Source: Syntrophaceae bacterium UBA2280 (GTDB lineage: Bacteria; Desulfobacterota; Syntrophia; Syntrophales; Smithellaceae). Taken from it: a stretch of DNA of 64,000 nucleotides. Below the pieces are notes generated by a model. The model was not told the origin of the DNA. It did not search any database and was given only the letters and a program-made list of their open reading frames with translations. Below are positions 26,357 to 33,849 of this stretch, in pieces; position 1 is the stretch's first letter; each line of letters starts with the position of its first letter. Position numbers and translations under genes: made by a program. The stretch spans positions 240,360 to 304,359 of the forward strand of contig DDWS01000066.1 of NCBI GenBank assembly GCA_002347685.1. Reading direction: 5' to 3'.

Positions 26357-27161
26357 GCCCTACACTCTTCATGAATTGCTGATCATCGCCGTGGCCAAGG
26401 AAATCCACGATTACGAAAACGTCATCCTGGGCGTGGGCCTCCCCACGACGGCGGGCGCACTGGCCAAGGCGCTCTATGCGCCGCACGCGACGCTCATGAT
26501 GGAATCGGGCATCATCGACTTTGAGCCCCTTCTTCCCCTGAATCATATTGCCGACGCGCACGCATGCCGCGGTTTCTCCTACGCCACGGATCTGTTTTCC
26601 GCCTTTACCATGACCTACCGGGGGTTTGTGGACGTCTGTTTTCTGGGTGTCGGTCAAATCGACAAATACGGCAACCTCAACACGACCTGCATCGGCGATT
26701 ACAACAAACCGACCATGAGGCTGCCGGGTTCCGGCGGTGCGGCGGATTTCATCTCGTACGCCAAGCGCACGGTGCTCACCATGCTGGGCGGCCAGTTTGT
26801 CAACACCCTCGATTACCTCACCTCGCCCGGCTATCTGACAGGCGGAGACAGCCGCGATCAGTCGGGATTGTTCCCCAAAGGCTCGGGGCCGTCGATGCTT
26901 CTCACCACCAAGGGGGTCTTCCGTTTCGACCCGGTAACCAGGGAAATGTATCTCGCGCAGATTCATCCGAAAGTGAACGTGGAAGACGTCAAAAAAGACG
27001 TGCCATGGGATTTGAAAATCGCGGAAGATCTGTCCGAAACTCCGCATCCGAAGGATGAAGAAATCGACTTCATCCGCAACTTCGCGCCCAACATGGCCAT
27101 CGGCCGCGAACTGATGCTGGAGCTGACCGTGGCGAATATGATGAAGAAGATGAAGAAATAG
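26349..27161 (+). CDS. gctB: glutaconate-type CoA-transferase, subunit B
   Basis: Class I CoA-transferase beta subunit (270 residues). It carries the active-site glutamate in MMESGIIDFEP (about Glu52), which forms the gamma-glutamyl-CoA thioester, and GVGQIDKYGNLNTTCIGDY. Together with subunit A it activates an acid to its CoA ester at the expense of acetyl-CoA or a similar donor. In syntrophic fermenters this would feed the decarboxylase and acyl-CoA dehydrogenase steps. Confidence 0.87.
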   Translation: MSKPYTLHELLIIAVAKEIHDYENVILGVGLPTTAGALAKALYAPHATLMMESGIIDFEPLLPLNHIADAHACRGFSYATDLFSAFTMTYRGFVDVCFLGVGQIDKYGNLNTTCIGDYNKPTMRLPGSGGAADFISYAKRTVLTMLGGQFVNTLDYLTSPGYLTGGDSRDQSGLFPKGSGPSMLLTTKGVFRFDPVTREMYLAQIHPKVNVEDVKKDVPWDLKIAEDLSETPHPKDEEIDFIRNFAPNMAIGRELMLELTVANMMKKMKK

Positions 27162-27169
27162 GCGAAATT

Positions 27170-27196
27170 GGTGGATGGTGAATGGTGGATGGTAGG
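27170..27196. repeat. heptad array (GGTGGAT-type)
   Basis: Units GGTGGAT, GGTGAAT, GGTGGAT and partial GGTAGG, beginning 8 bp after the gctB stop. Same motif family as the first part of the 25085 array and the 42641 array. Confidence 0.7.
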
Positions 27197-27334
27197 CTGA
27201 AGGCACTTCCTCTTTTATCCGTCACGCAGAAAAAGAATGGATCGTGGGGAAATGAAGATTCGGAATGGAACACGTTTTTGGTTGTTCACGCGCTGAAAAA
27301 CAAGAAAGATTTATAAAAAGGAGCAAGACGACAA

Positions 27335-27961
27335 TTGGAAAACCTGAAAAGCAAGGTCGATGTGGTGCTGTTTGATTTTGGCGGTGTCTTGTCGGCGGAA
27401 GGATGGAAAAAAGGGCTTCGGGTCATCGCTGACAATCAGGGTCTCGATGCCGACCGGTTTATTTCGGAAGCGGCCCACACGATTTATGAAACGGGGTTCA
27501 TCACCGGAAAATGCGCAGAAACCGATTTCTGGAATGCACTGAAAAAGAAAACGGGGATTGAGGGCGATAACGCGTCTTTGCTCCACGAACTCATGTCCCG
27601 ATTTATTCTGGATCACCGGATGATTGATTTCGCAAAGAAATTGAAGGCCGCAGGGCTGACGGTCGGCATTCTGAGCGATCAGACCGGCTGGCTCGATCAG
27701 CTCAATGACCGGTTTGATTTCTTCAAATACTTTGACCCGGTTTTCAACAGCTACCACCTGGGAAAGGGAAAACGGGACGCTTCTTTGTTTGATGACATTG
27801 CCGCCGTGTTAAAAACGCCGCCGGGTCGGATTTTGTTTATTGACGATGATCAAGGCAACGTCGAGCGCGCCAGGCAAAAAGGCTGGCAGGCCCTATTGTT
27901 TACCGATTACGAATCGCTGGGTTTGCAGATGGACAGGCTGGGGCAATTTATTTCTGTTTGA
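27335..27961 (+). CDS. HAD-superfamily hydrolase
   Basis: Haloacid-dehalogenase fold, 208 residues. Motif I is VVLFDFGGVL (the second Asp of DxD replaced by Gly, as in the HAD-IA/YihX-like branch), motif II LSDQTG, Lys in GKGKRDAS, motif IV LFIDDDQGN. TTG start at 27335 with AAAAAGGAG upstream. Likely a small-molecule phosphatase or dehalogenase; substrate unknown. Its 3' end overlaps the convergent DUF2889 gene by 14 bp. Confidence 0.8.
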   Translation: MENLKSKVDVVLFDFGGVLSAEGWKKGLRVIADNQGLDADRFISEAAHTIYETGFITGKCAETDFWNALKKKTGIEGDNASLLHELMSRFILDHRMIDFAKKLKAAGLTVGILSDQTGWLDQLNDRFDFFKYFDPVFNSYHLGKGKRDASLFDDIAAVLKTPPGRILFIDDDQGNVERARQKGWQALLFTDYESLGLQMDRLGQFISV

Positions 27962-28505
27962 ACAGGTCTTTGTGCTTTTGCACAAAGGGGCCGTCTTCGC
28001 GCCAGGCGTGGCAGGTATTGAGGAGATACTTCGAGACGATTTTCGCATGATCCGCATCGTACCCCGACGGAATTTGTGAGCGCAGCGACGCGATGCCCTG
28101 GAAGGCGGCCGGCGTCATGGCCGTCAGAAGCTCCAGCAAGTGGGTGCATCCCTTGACGCCTCCGGCCAGCTTTTTGACTTTGGCCGAAAAACCGCGCGCG
28201 ATCGTCAATCCCTTGATGGCCGCCAGACAATGGATCGTCTCTTTGCACACCTCGCGCGGAACCGCCGCCAGATCCACATCAATATCTTCAATCACAAAGT
28301 CAGAGGCGTTCACCAGCAGACGGATCACCATATGATGAATGACGCCGCGCGGGAACGTTTCGCCGGTTATCGTATGCGAGTCCTGGAACCGATCGTCCCT
28401 GAGAAACCCTTCCACTACAATTCGTTGTCCGTCGTATTCGGAGCTCGATACTTCAATCGTCCTCGTGTGCAGTTTTCGGCCTTTTGATGCCCAGTTGGTT
28501 TGCAT
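27948..28505 (-). CDS. DUF2889 family protein
   Basis: A 185-residue protein matching DUF2889: HTRTIEVSSSEYDGQRIVVEGFLRD and a late GCTHLLELLTAMTPAAFQG. The family is of unknown function and often lies near acyl-CoA or aromatic degradation genes. No signal peptide or membrane segment. ATG at 28505. Confidence 0.75.
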   Translation of the reverse strand: MQTNWASKGRKLHTRTIEVSSSEYDGQRIVVEGFLRDDRFQDSHTITGETFPRGVIHHMVIRLLVNASDFVIEDIDVDLAAVPREVCKETIHCLAAIKGLTIARGFSAKVKKLAGGVKGCTHLLELLTAMTPAAFQGIASLRSQIPSGYDADHAKIVSKYLLNTCHAWREDGPFVQKHKDLFKQK

Positions 28506-28613
28506 GGAACACTCCTGAATGTGAACTGCAAGGCATATTAACAGCGCGGCAAGTCATGTCAAGGCGAAATGTTCGCGATAGATTGGGTAGCGCGCGATGG
28601 GGAAAGATAATAA

Positions 28614-28655
28614 AAAAGCTCATGGCTCGTAGCTCATAGTTCATGGCGCAAGGCG
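28614..28655. repeat. heptad array (CATGGCT-type)
   Basis: Units AAAAGCT, CATGGCT, CGTAGCT, CATAGTT, CATGGCG, CAAGGCG: six in-phase, degenerate 7-bp units about 110 bp upstream of the DUF2889 start. Confidence 0.55.
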
Positions 28656-28987
28656 GCGTAGCGCTTCTGTCTTCTCCGGCATGCTCCGGAAATGGATCAC
28701 TTCACACCCTGAACAGATACGACATTTTTTTCTATAATCCGATAATTCGTAACTGCTAACCTGCAGCTTCTTTTGAATTGTCAATAGTTAAGCTGCTACC
28801 CCGAGGCCGCCAACGGGTAAGAACATGACTTGATATCTGGCTTATTTGTAAACGATAATATTACATGATGTTAATTGTTAATATTTACTTTCCATAAATA
28901 TTATTATAGATTATAATGTATTACGTTAATTGAGTGTTAATTGTTTTTTTGCGTTATTTGAAATATTTTTTAACATGGTGTTAAATA
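28656..28987. other. AT-rich spacer before the Fic gene
   Basis: No gene is seen. The last ~150 bp are strongly AT-rich, with repeated GTTAATTG elements (near 28870, 28923 and 28934), and mark the left border of the accessory region. The promoter of the Fic gene is probably here. Confidence 0.45.
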
Positions 28988-29060
28988 ATGACGGCAACTT
29001 TCAAACATTTTTAAGTTTAAACTTGTCGAGCCTGCTTTTGATTCCAAACTGACTGATTTA

Positions 29061-30143
29061 GTGATCGAACTCGACCATCTGCGTAAAAAAGAACTCGGTG
29101 GCACGACGCCCGCGCCGGTATTCTTTCAACTGAAAGAACTTTTTCATATGCTGGAGAGTCTCTGTTCGGCGCGGATTGAAGGGAACCGAACAACGCTTTC
29201 GGAGATCATCGAAAACCGGCTGGAAGGATCACCATCCACAGACGAAAAAATACGCGAAATTCTGAATATGGAAAAGGCGATGGATTTTATTGATAAGAAT
29301 GTAAAATCTTTCCCAATGGATCGCGCTTTTGTCTGCCAGTTACACCGACTGACGGTAAACGATTTGACGCCAACCCCGAAAGGTGAAGGCGATCAATCAC
29401 CGGGGGCTTATCGTAGACAGAATGTCAATATTGCCGGCTCGAATCACAAACCGCCGGAATATTTGCAGGTCAATGATTATATGGATGAACTGACCAGATT
29501 CATCCAACAGCCGGTTTTACCAAAATATGATCTAATCAAAACCGCTATCGTACACCACCGGTTTGTCTGGATTCATCCTTTCATTAACGGCAACGGCAGA
29601 ACGGTTCGCCTGTTCACCTACGCATTGCTGGTCAAGCATGGATTTCATGTTGATACCGGCCGGATATTGAATCCGACAGCCGTGTTCTGCAACGACAGGG
29701 ACAAGTATTATCACTATTTATCTGAAGCTGATTCCGGCACTGATCAGACCATGGCCGCGTGGTGTGAATATGTCTTATCCGGTTTAAAGCTGGTAATAGA
29801 AAAAATTGACCGATTGACTGAATATAGTTTTCTAAAAAAAGAAATCATTATTCCCGCAATTGCTTTTGCCCGTGAAAGAGAAATCATTACCGAAACCGAA
29901 TCCAGGGTCTTAAGAAAAACAGCCGAGCTTGGCGTGATGCAGGCCTTGGATATCAGCGAATTCTTCAGGGGGAAAGCGGCGCCCGAAATCTCGCGCCAGA
30001 TTGCCCGTTTGAAAAAAAAGAAAATGTTGCAGCCTGAAAAAGAAGGCGCCCGAAAATATGTCATCCGATTTGACAACAATTATCTGCTGCGCGGCATTAT
30101 AAAAACTTTGGATGAGAAAGGGTTCTTGCCGGTAAAAGACTAG
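29061..30143 (+). CDS. Fic-domain protein (class II), apparent 5' frameshift
   Basis: Fic enzymes transfer AMP (or another nucleotide part) to target proteins. The active-site motif HPFINGNGRTVR is intact (residues ~172-183), and the inhibitory (S/T)xxxE(G/N) helix is N-terminal, SARIEG (~36-41), so class II. A C-terminal winged-helix-like tail follows (EISRQIARLKKKKML). The listed GTG start is only the first start in the open frame: protein-like sequence (FKFKLVEPAFDSKLTDL) continues upstream. An ATG at 28988 joins it if one T is removed from TTTTT at 29008-29012. Confidence 0.85.
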   Translation: MIELDHLRKKELGGTTPAPVFFQLKELFHMLESLCSARIEGNRTTLSEIIENRLEGSPSTDEKIREILNMEKAMDFIDKNVKSFPMDRAFVCQLHRLTVNDLTPTPKGEGDQSPGAYRRQNVNIAGSNHKPPEYLQVNDYMDELTRFIQQPVLPKYDLIKTAIVHHRFVWIHPFINGNGRTVRLFTYALLVKHGFHVDTGRILNPTAVFCNDRDKYYHYLSEADSGTDQTMAAWCEYVLSGLKLVIEKIDRLTEYSFLKKEIIIPAIAFAREREIITETESRVLRKTAELGVMQALDISEFFRGKAAPEISRQIARLKKKKMLQPEKEGARKYVIRFDNNYLLRGIIKTLDEKGFLPVKD

Positions 30144-30148
30144 CCCCG

Positions 30149-30850
30149 TTAGAATGAGTGCGTTCCCTTCTGTCCTCCTCTTTCTTGTAACCTTTCAGCC
30201 AGCCAGTATTCACACGATGAATGCCTCTTTGTATTGACAATAATTTTTTGCTTAACAATAAAGCGCTCTTGTTTCAAAGAGGATAAAAATGTTTTTCGAA
30301 GATGTGACATTGTTAATCTTCCATTTTTTTTCAACTTTCTCACTGCTTCCAGCCCACCTGAAATGACAAACAAATTTTCCAGAAATCCTTGTAATGGAGA
30401 CTCATTGACACGAACTTGCAAGATTAAATATTGATTGCTCGTAGAGGCAAGCAATCGAATTATTTTTTGCACATTTTTCTTGCGCCAGTACCCCAGAAAG
30501 CGCGTACAAATAACAAGATCAAATTCTCTTTCTGCGTTCGGCAGATATTCAAACCAACCTTTTTCAATAAATACCGATGGGAAATTAATTGTTTCTGTTT
30601 TTTTCTTTGCCTCGCTTAACATATCTTTCGAAATGTCAACGCCTGTATAATTTTTTGTTATGGCGTCCAATTGCGGAATCCAACGCCCCGTTCCACAAGG
30701 CATATCGAGCACATCTATTTTTCTTTGCCGGCTTTTACGAATAAGAGAAAGAAATGATTCGAAAGCGTTTATTTCCGCCTGCCACACACGACGCTTTTTT
30801 TTGTCATAGTTGTGTGCCTCTTCACCATAATATTTATTGTTTACACCCAT
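30149..30850 (-). CDS. class I SAM-dependent methyltransferase
   Basis: 233-residue Rossmann methyltransferase. SAM motif I VLDMPCGTGRW, motif II YTGVDISKDML, and EFDLVICTRFLGY near motif IV. Small-molecule type (UbiE/methyltransf_25-like); no target-recognition domain that would suggest DNA methylation. The low GC and AT-rich codons resemble the accessory region rather than the housekeeping block. Convergent with the Fic gene, 5 bp apart. Confidence 0.75.
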   Translation of the reverse strand: MGVNNKYYGEEAHNYDKKKRRVWQAEINAFESFLSLIRKSRQRKIDVLDMPCGTGRWIPQLDAITKNYTGVDISKDMLSEAKKKTETINFPSVFIEKGWFEYLPNAEREFDLVICTRFLGYWRKKNVQKIIRLLASTSNQYLILQVRVNESPLQGFLENLFVISGGLEAVRKLKKNGRLTMSHLRKTFLSSLKQERFIVKQKIIVNTKRHSSCEYWLAERLQERGGQKGTHSF

Positions 30851-31155
30851 CTTTTTGCTCCACTTTCGTACCTTGACTTTGCTTGCAGTGAATAGAGTCA
30901 GGCATTGAATTATAAGTTTGCCGCCACCACTTCCTTAGCATATCTTCACTGCCTGACGAAGCGCGATGAATATAACAAATTGTGAAAAACATTTCATACT
31001 TTCCCGCCATGTATTCATTGAAACAGTTTTTTCGCAATCTGAGCCAATCCAAGTCGCATCCTTACTATTGACATTTGCCTCATCTCTTTCCACATTCATC
31101 GGGATCATCACCATATTCGTTTTATGAGATTCCGGCAAGTCAAGCCTTAGCTCGC
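30851..31155. other. intergenic, no gene supported
   Basis: Several short frames exist here, but none shows a recognisable domain or ribosome site. I see no supported gene. Confidence 0.4.
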
Positions 31156-31278
31156 TTAAACAACATCCCTGGCTTCGCAGATGTTCATAAGCTCGCCCAA
31201 CTCGAAAATCTGCGGGCGTCTACCGCTGCCTTCGCGGATCACTTTTAAAATGCCTGCTTTTTTCAGGCGCGCCGGCAT
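31156..31278 (-). pseudogene. C-terminal remnant of a winged-helix-containing protein (possibly Fic family)
   Basis: A 40-codon minus-strand frame encodes MPARLKKAGILKVIREGSGR followed by RPQIFELGELMNIC, which looks like the C-terminal winged helix of a Fic-type or regulator protein. No domain precedes it, no ribosome site is seen, and the frame can be followed only briefly upstream of the ATG. It is probably a leftover from a deleted gene. Confidence 0.4.
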
Positions 31279-31316
31279 ATTCTCTATACTTACAATAGCA
31301 TGTAATAACAACTTAA

Positions 31317-31346
31317 TAACTTAGGGGCATCCCCCTTGCCTTGCGC
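31317..31346. repeat. dispersed 28-bp repeat, copy 1
   Basis: CTTAGGGGCATCCCCCTTGC is related to copies at 31473 and 33088 (consensus CCTAAGGGCATCCNGCTTGT with variations). This is the most divergent of the three. Confidence 0.35.
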
Positions 31347-31472
31347 TGTCATTTTTATGCTAATAACCGACATACAATACAAGTAAACAGTGAACGGCGA
31401 GACGGTAACTGGTCTCAAATTGTCAAAATGAAGATGCAAACCCGCTGCCAGCCGTTACTGTTATAAATACTT

Positions 31473-31503
31473 GACACCTTAAGGGCGTGCCGCTTGGCCG
31501 CCG
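31473..31503. repeat. dispersed 28-bp repeat, copy 2
   Basis: ACACCTTAAGGGCGTGCCGC followed by TTGGCCGCC; it ends exactly at the 3' end of the PD-(D/E)XK nuclease gene. Confidence 0.45.
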
Positions 31504-32724
31504 CTATTCAGAAAATAATCCTTCGGAAATTATCTTTTCAATTCGTGGGCGGAAGACATTAACAAATCTATTCGCGTGATCGGCAAGCCATTTTTTAATT
31601 GGCTCTCTATTGGCTGTAGATCTCAGATCGTCATAGTATGATAATGTGCCGACCGTATGTTTCCCATCAGAACTTTTCCAACTCAGTTTTTCGCGCAATT
31701 CGTTTTCGATTGTTTCTTTATCATTAAGCAATTTATCATAAATCATATCGGCTAATGCACCTCGTGAAAAGGTTAAAAACACTCCCACCTCTTTTGTTTT
31801 TCGATAAAAATAAACTGTAATCCATGAATTGCTTTTTGCCGGCATTCGCAAAAATATATTTCCCAATGTTGTGCTTTTCGGCAATGGCTGAGCAGCGTCA
31901 TCTAATTTCAAATCGGAAAGAAATTCGGACCAAAATTCTGAATAGAACTTTTGTGATTCACTCATTTCGCCTGATTCATCTTTTTCTATTTCTTCGGCAT
32001 TCTTCGCTATCAGCCCATCAGCCTCTAAAGTAATTACCGTCCGATTAACAATCATGGTTTGCGCCAATACTCTCGGCTGAACTAATAGATCCTTATTATC
32101 TAACCTGTATATCGCCATCTCGACCAGACCAAACGAAAAATGAAGCGTTCCGTGATTCTCGATAAATTCCGTAATCGCCGCCACACCTTCGCGTATGCCA
32201 TCACCTACAATCAAAAGAAGAAACTCGCCGTGCTTCAGGCTTCTCGAAACGGCATCAACGAAATCTGCTTCAACCAGATCAGGATACTGTTCGGCAACCA
32301 GGTCATACAGGCGTTTTGGTGTGCCTGCACTTGTCCGCAGAGACCTTGTTATTTCCCGTTGAAGACCTTCGTACGTCCAGCGACTTATTTCTTTTGCATA
32401 ATCCAGTATCTGTCCGATAACTTTGCGGCGTGCCTCCGGATTTCGCCATAGTTTTGCTTCAAGAATAATCAACTTGCCTTCAGGTGTCACATAAAGCAAA
32501 TCAATCGCGCCTGCAGGCGTATTCAATTCTTGACATATGGGTATTAAATTGACGTAGGATTGATCCAGTTCGCTAATAGGCAACGCCTGCGGATTTTTGA
32601 AAAGAAGATCCTGCAACCATTTTTCATCATATTCTGATGCACCGGCACCACTAAGCGGCAGCCGCTCAAGTATTTTTTTACCATGCGCAGATATCAAGAT
32701 AGGGGAACCAAATTGATTTTTCAT
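31504..32724 (-). CDS. PD-(D/E)XK nuclease-like protein (DUF91/NucS-like N-terminus)
   Basis: A 406-residue protein. The N-terminal half carries a restriction-endonuclease-fold core: GAIDLLYVTPEGKLIILEAK (Asp, then E-x-K) followed by QILDYAKEISRW. The C-terminal ~180 residues are unrecognised. Such proteins act in DNA repair or defence; its place beside the type I restriction operon favours defence. ATG at 32724 follows an AT-rich leader without a strong ribosome site. Nuclease activity is predicted only. Confidence 0.65.
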   Translation of the reverse strand: MKNQFGSPILISAHGKKILERLPLSGAGASEYDEKWLQDLLFKNPQALPISELDQSYVNLIPICQELNTPAGAIDLLYVTPEGKLIILEAKLWRNPEARRKVIGQILDYAKEISRWTYEGLQREITRSLRTSAGTPKRLYDLVAEQYPDLVEADFVDAVSRSLKHGEFLLLIVGDGIREGVAAITEFIENHGTLHFSFGLVEMAIYRLDNKDLLVQPRVLAQTMIVNRTVITLEADGLIAKNAEEIEKDESGEMSESQKFYSEFWSEFLSDLKLDDAAQPLPKSTTLGNIFLRMPAKSNSWITVYFYRKTKEVGVFLTFSRGALADMIYDKLLNDKETIENELREKLSWKSSDGKHTVGTLSYYDDLRSTANREPIKKWLADHANRFVNVFRPRIEKIISEGLFSE

Positions 32725-32829
32725 TTTTTTACGTACCTTTTCAATTATTTATTGATTATTCTTCAAGGAGAATAAATTGTTTATCATGACGACATTCTTA
32801 CTTCTTCCAAACACGGACTCATAGCGGAT

Positions 32830-33048
32830 TCATATGGCCGCCCTTAAATTATTAAGTTTATGCTCGATAAGCTTATAACTATTCATTCTAGCATGGGCTT
32901 CGCCACGCTCTACCACCTGAGAGACAGCCTGCACGCTGCTGTCGATCTGCCCGGCTAATTCCGTATGGGATACGCCCATGTCACGAGATGACCGATAATA
33001 AAACAACCTGCTGCGTGGTTTGCCTATGTTTAATTGCTTTCGCTTCAT
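32830..33048 (-). pseudogene. C-terminal remnant of a REP-associated (IS200-like) transposase
   Basis: The 72-residue frame matches the tail of Y1/RAYT transposases: SRLFYYRSSRDMGVSHTELA then VQAVSQVVERGE is the helix-turn-helix that follows the catalytic domain. The HUH and catalytic Tyr parts are absent, so it is inactive. A possible alternative is a small regulator built from the same helix-turn-helix. Confidence 0.55.
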
Positions 33049-33087
33049 ATCGCTTCTGTCTTTTCTTGCTCAATATTTGAGAAATTT

Positions 33088-33119
33088 AACAACCTAAGGG
33101 CATCCAGCTTGTCCGTTTA
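33088..33119. repeat. dispersed 28-bp repeat, copy 3
   Basis: ACAACCTAAGGGCATCCAGC followed by TTGTCCG lies just beyond the 3' end of the metallopeptidase gene and about 40 bp from the transposase remnant. Confidence 0.45.
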
Positions 33120-33132
33120 TTTCTTTATTGAA

Positions 33133-33849
33133 TCAATAATTCCAATCTGCATGACTTGCTGGAAATTTGTTGAGTTCGAATCTTAGTTTCTTCCAGTTGG
33201 GTAGGTAGGTGTCCAGATAATAAAGAAATTTATCTTTGTGATGGCGTTCCAAGAAATGAATCATTTCATGAACGATAATATACTCTAAACAATGTTCCGG
33301 TTTCTTTGCCAGTTCTAGGTTAATCCAGATTCTTTTCTTCTCGATATTGCAGGAACCCCATTTGGTTTTCATCTTCTTAACTTGCCATGCGTTTACTTTT
33401 ACCTTTAAAATCTTTTCCCATTTTTCGATTATGGCAGGAATCTGCTTTTTCAGCTCAGTCCGATACCATTCGGTCATTATCTCGTGTCGTTTTTCAGTCG
33501 ATGCACCTGGTCTTATATATAGGTCGATATAAGTTTTATTTTTTAATATAACTTTTGGCGCGGATTCCATTTCGATGATGCGTAACAAATATCGTCTGCC
33601 CCGGAAGTAATGGCTTTCTCTGGGCTTGTATTCTCTGGGTGAAATCCTTTCCTGCCCTTCATATTTTCGCTGGTTTCTTTTTATCCAGCTTAATTTGGAA
33701 ATGGCAAAAAGCCTGATGGCGTCATCATTCATTTTCAGGGGGGCGGCAATGCGCACGCGTCCGGTCGGCGGATAAACGCCAAGGTGGATATTCCTGATGT
33801 CTTTAGAAACAACGTCTATTTTTATGCTGCTGATGGTGATTTGCTTCAT
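33133..33849 (-). CDS. YgjP-like (M48/DUF45) metallopeptidase
   Basis: 238 residues; the C-terminal zinc motif IIVHEMIHFLERHH supplies HExxH-like ligands, preceded by KWGSCNIEKKRIWINLEL typical of DUF45/YgjP. Its start overlaps the hsdR stop by one base (ATG/TGA type), so it is part of the restriction operon. YgjP-like proteins are recurrent partners of type I restriction genes, where their role is unproven; proteolytic control of HsdR is a reasonable guess. Confidence 0.85.
   Translation of the reverse strand: MKQITISSIKIDVVSKDIRNIHLGVYPPTGRVRIAAPLKMNDDAIRLFAISKLSWIKRNQRKYEGQERISPREYKPRESHYFRGRRYLLRIIEMESAPKVILKNKTYIDLYIRPGASTEKRHEIMTEWYRTELKKQIPAIIEKWEKILKVKVNAWQVKKMKTKWGSCNIEKKRIWINLELAKKPEHCLEYIIVHEMIHFLERHHKDKFLYYLDTYLPNWKKLRFELNKFPASHADWNY

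Noticed and set aside
31317..33119. Integron attC sites with gene cassettes
   Set aside because: Only copy 3 has something like an RYYYAAC core. The paired inverse core and the imperfect palindrome typical of attC could not be found, and no integrase is present.
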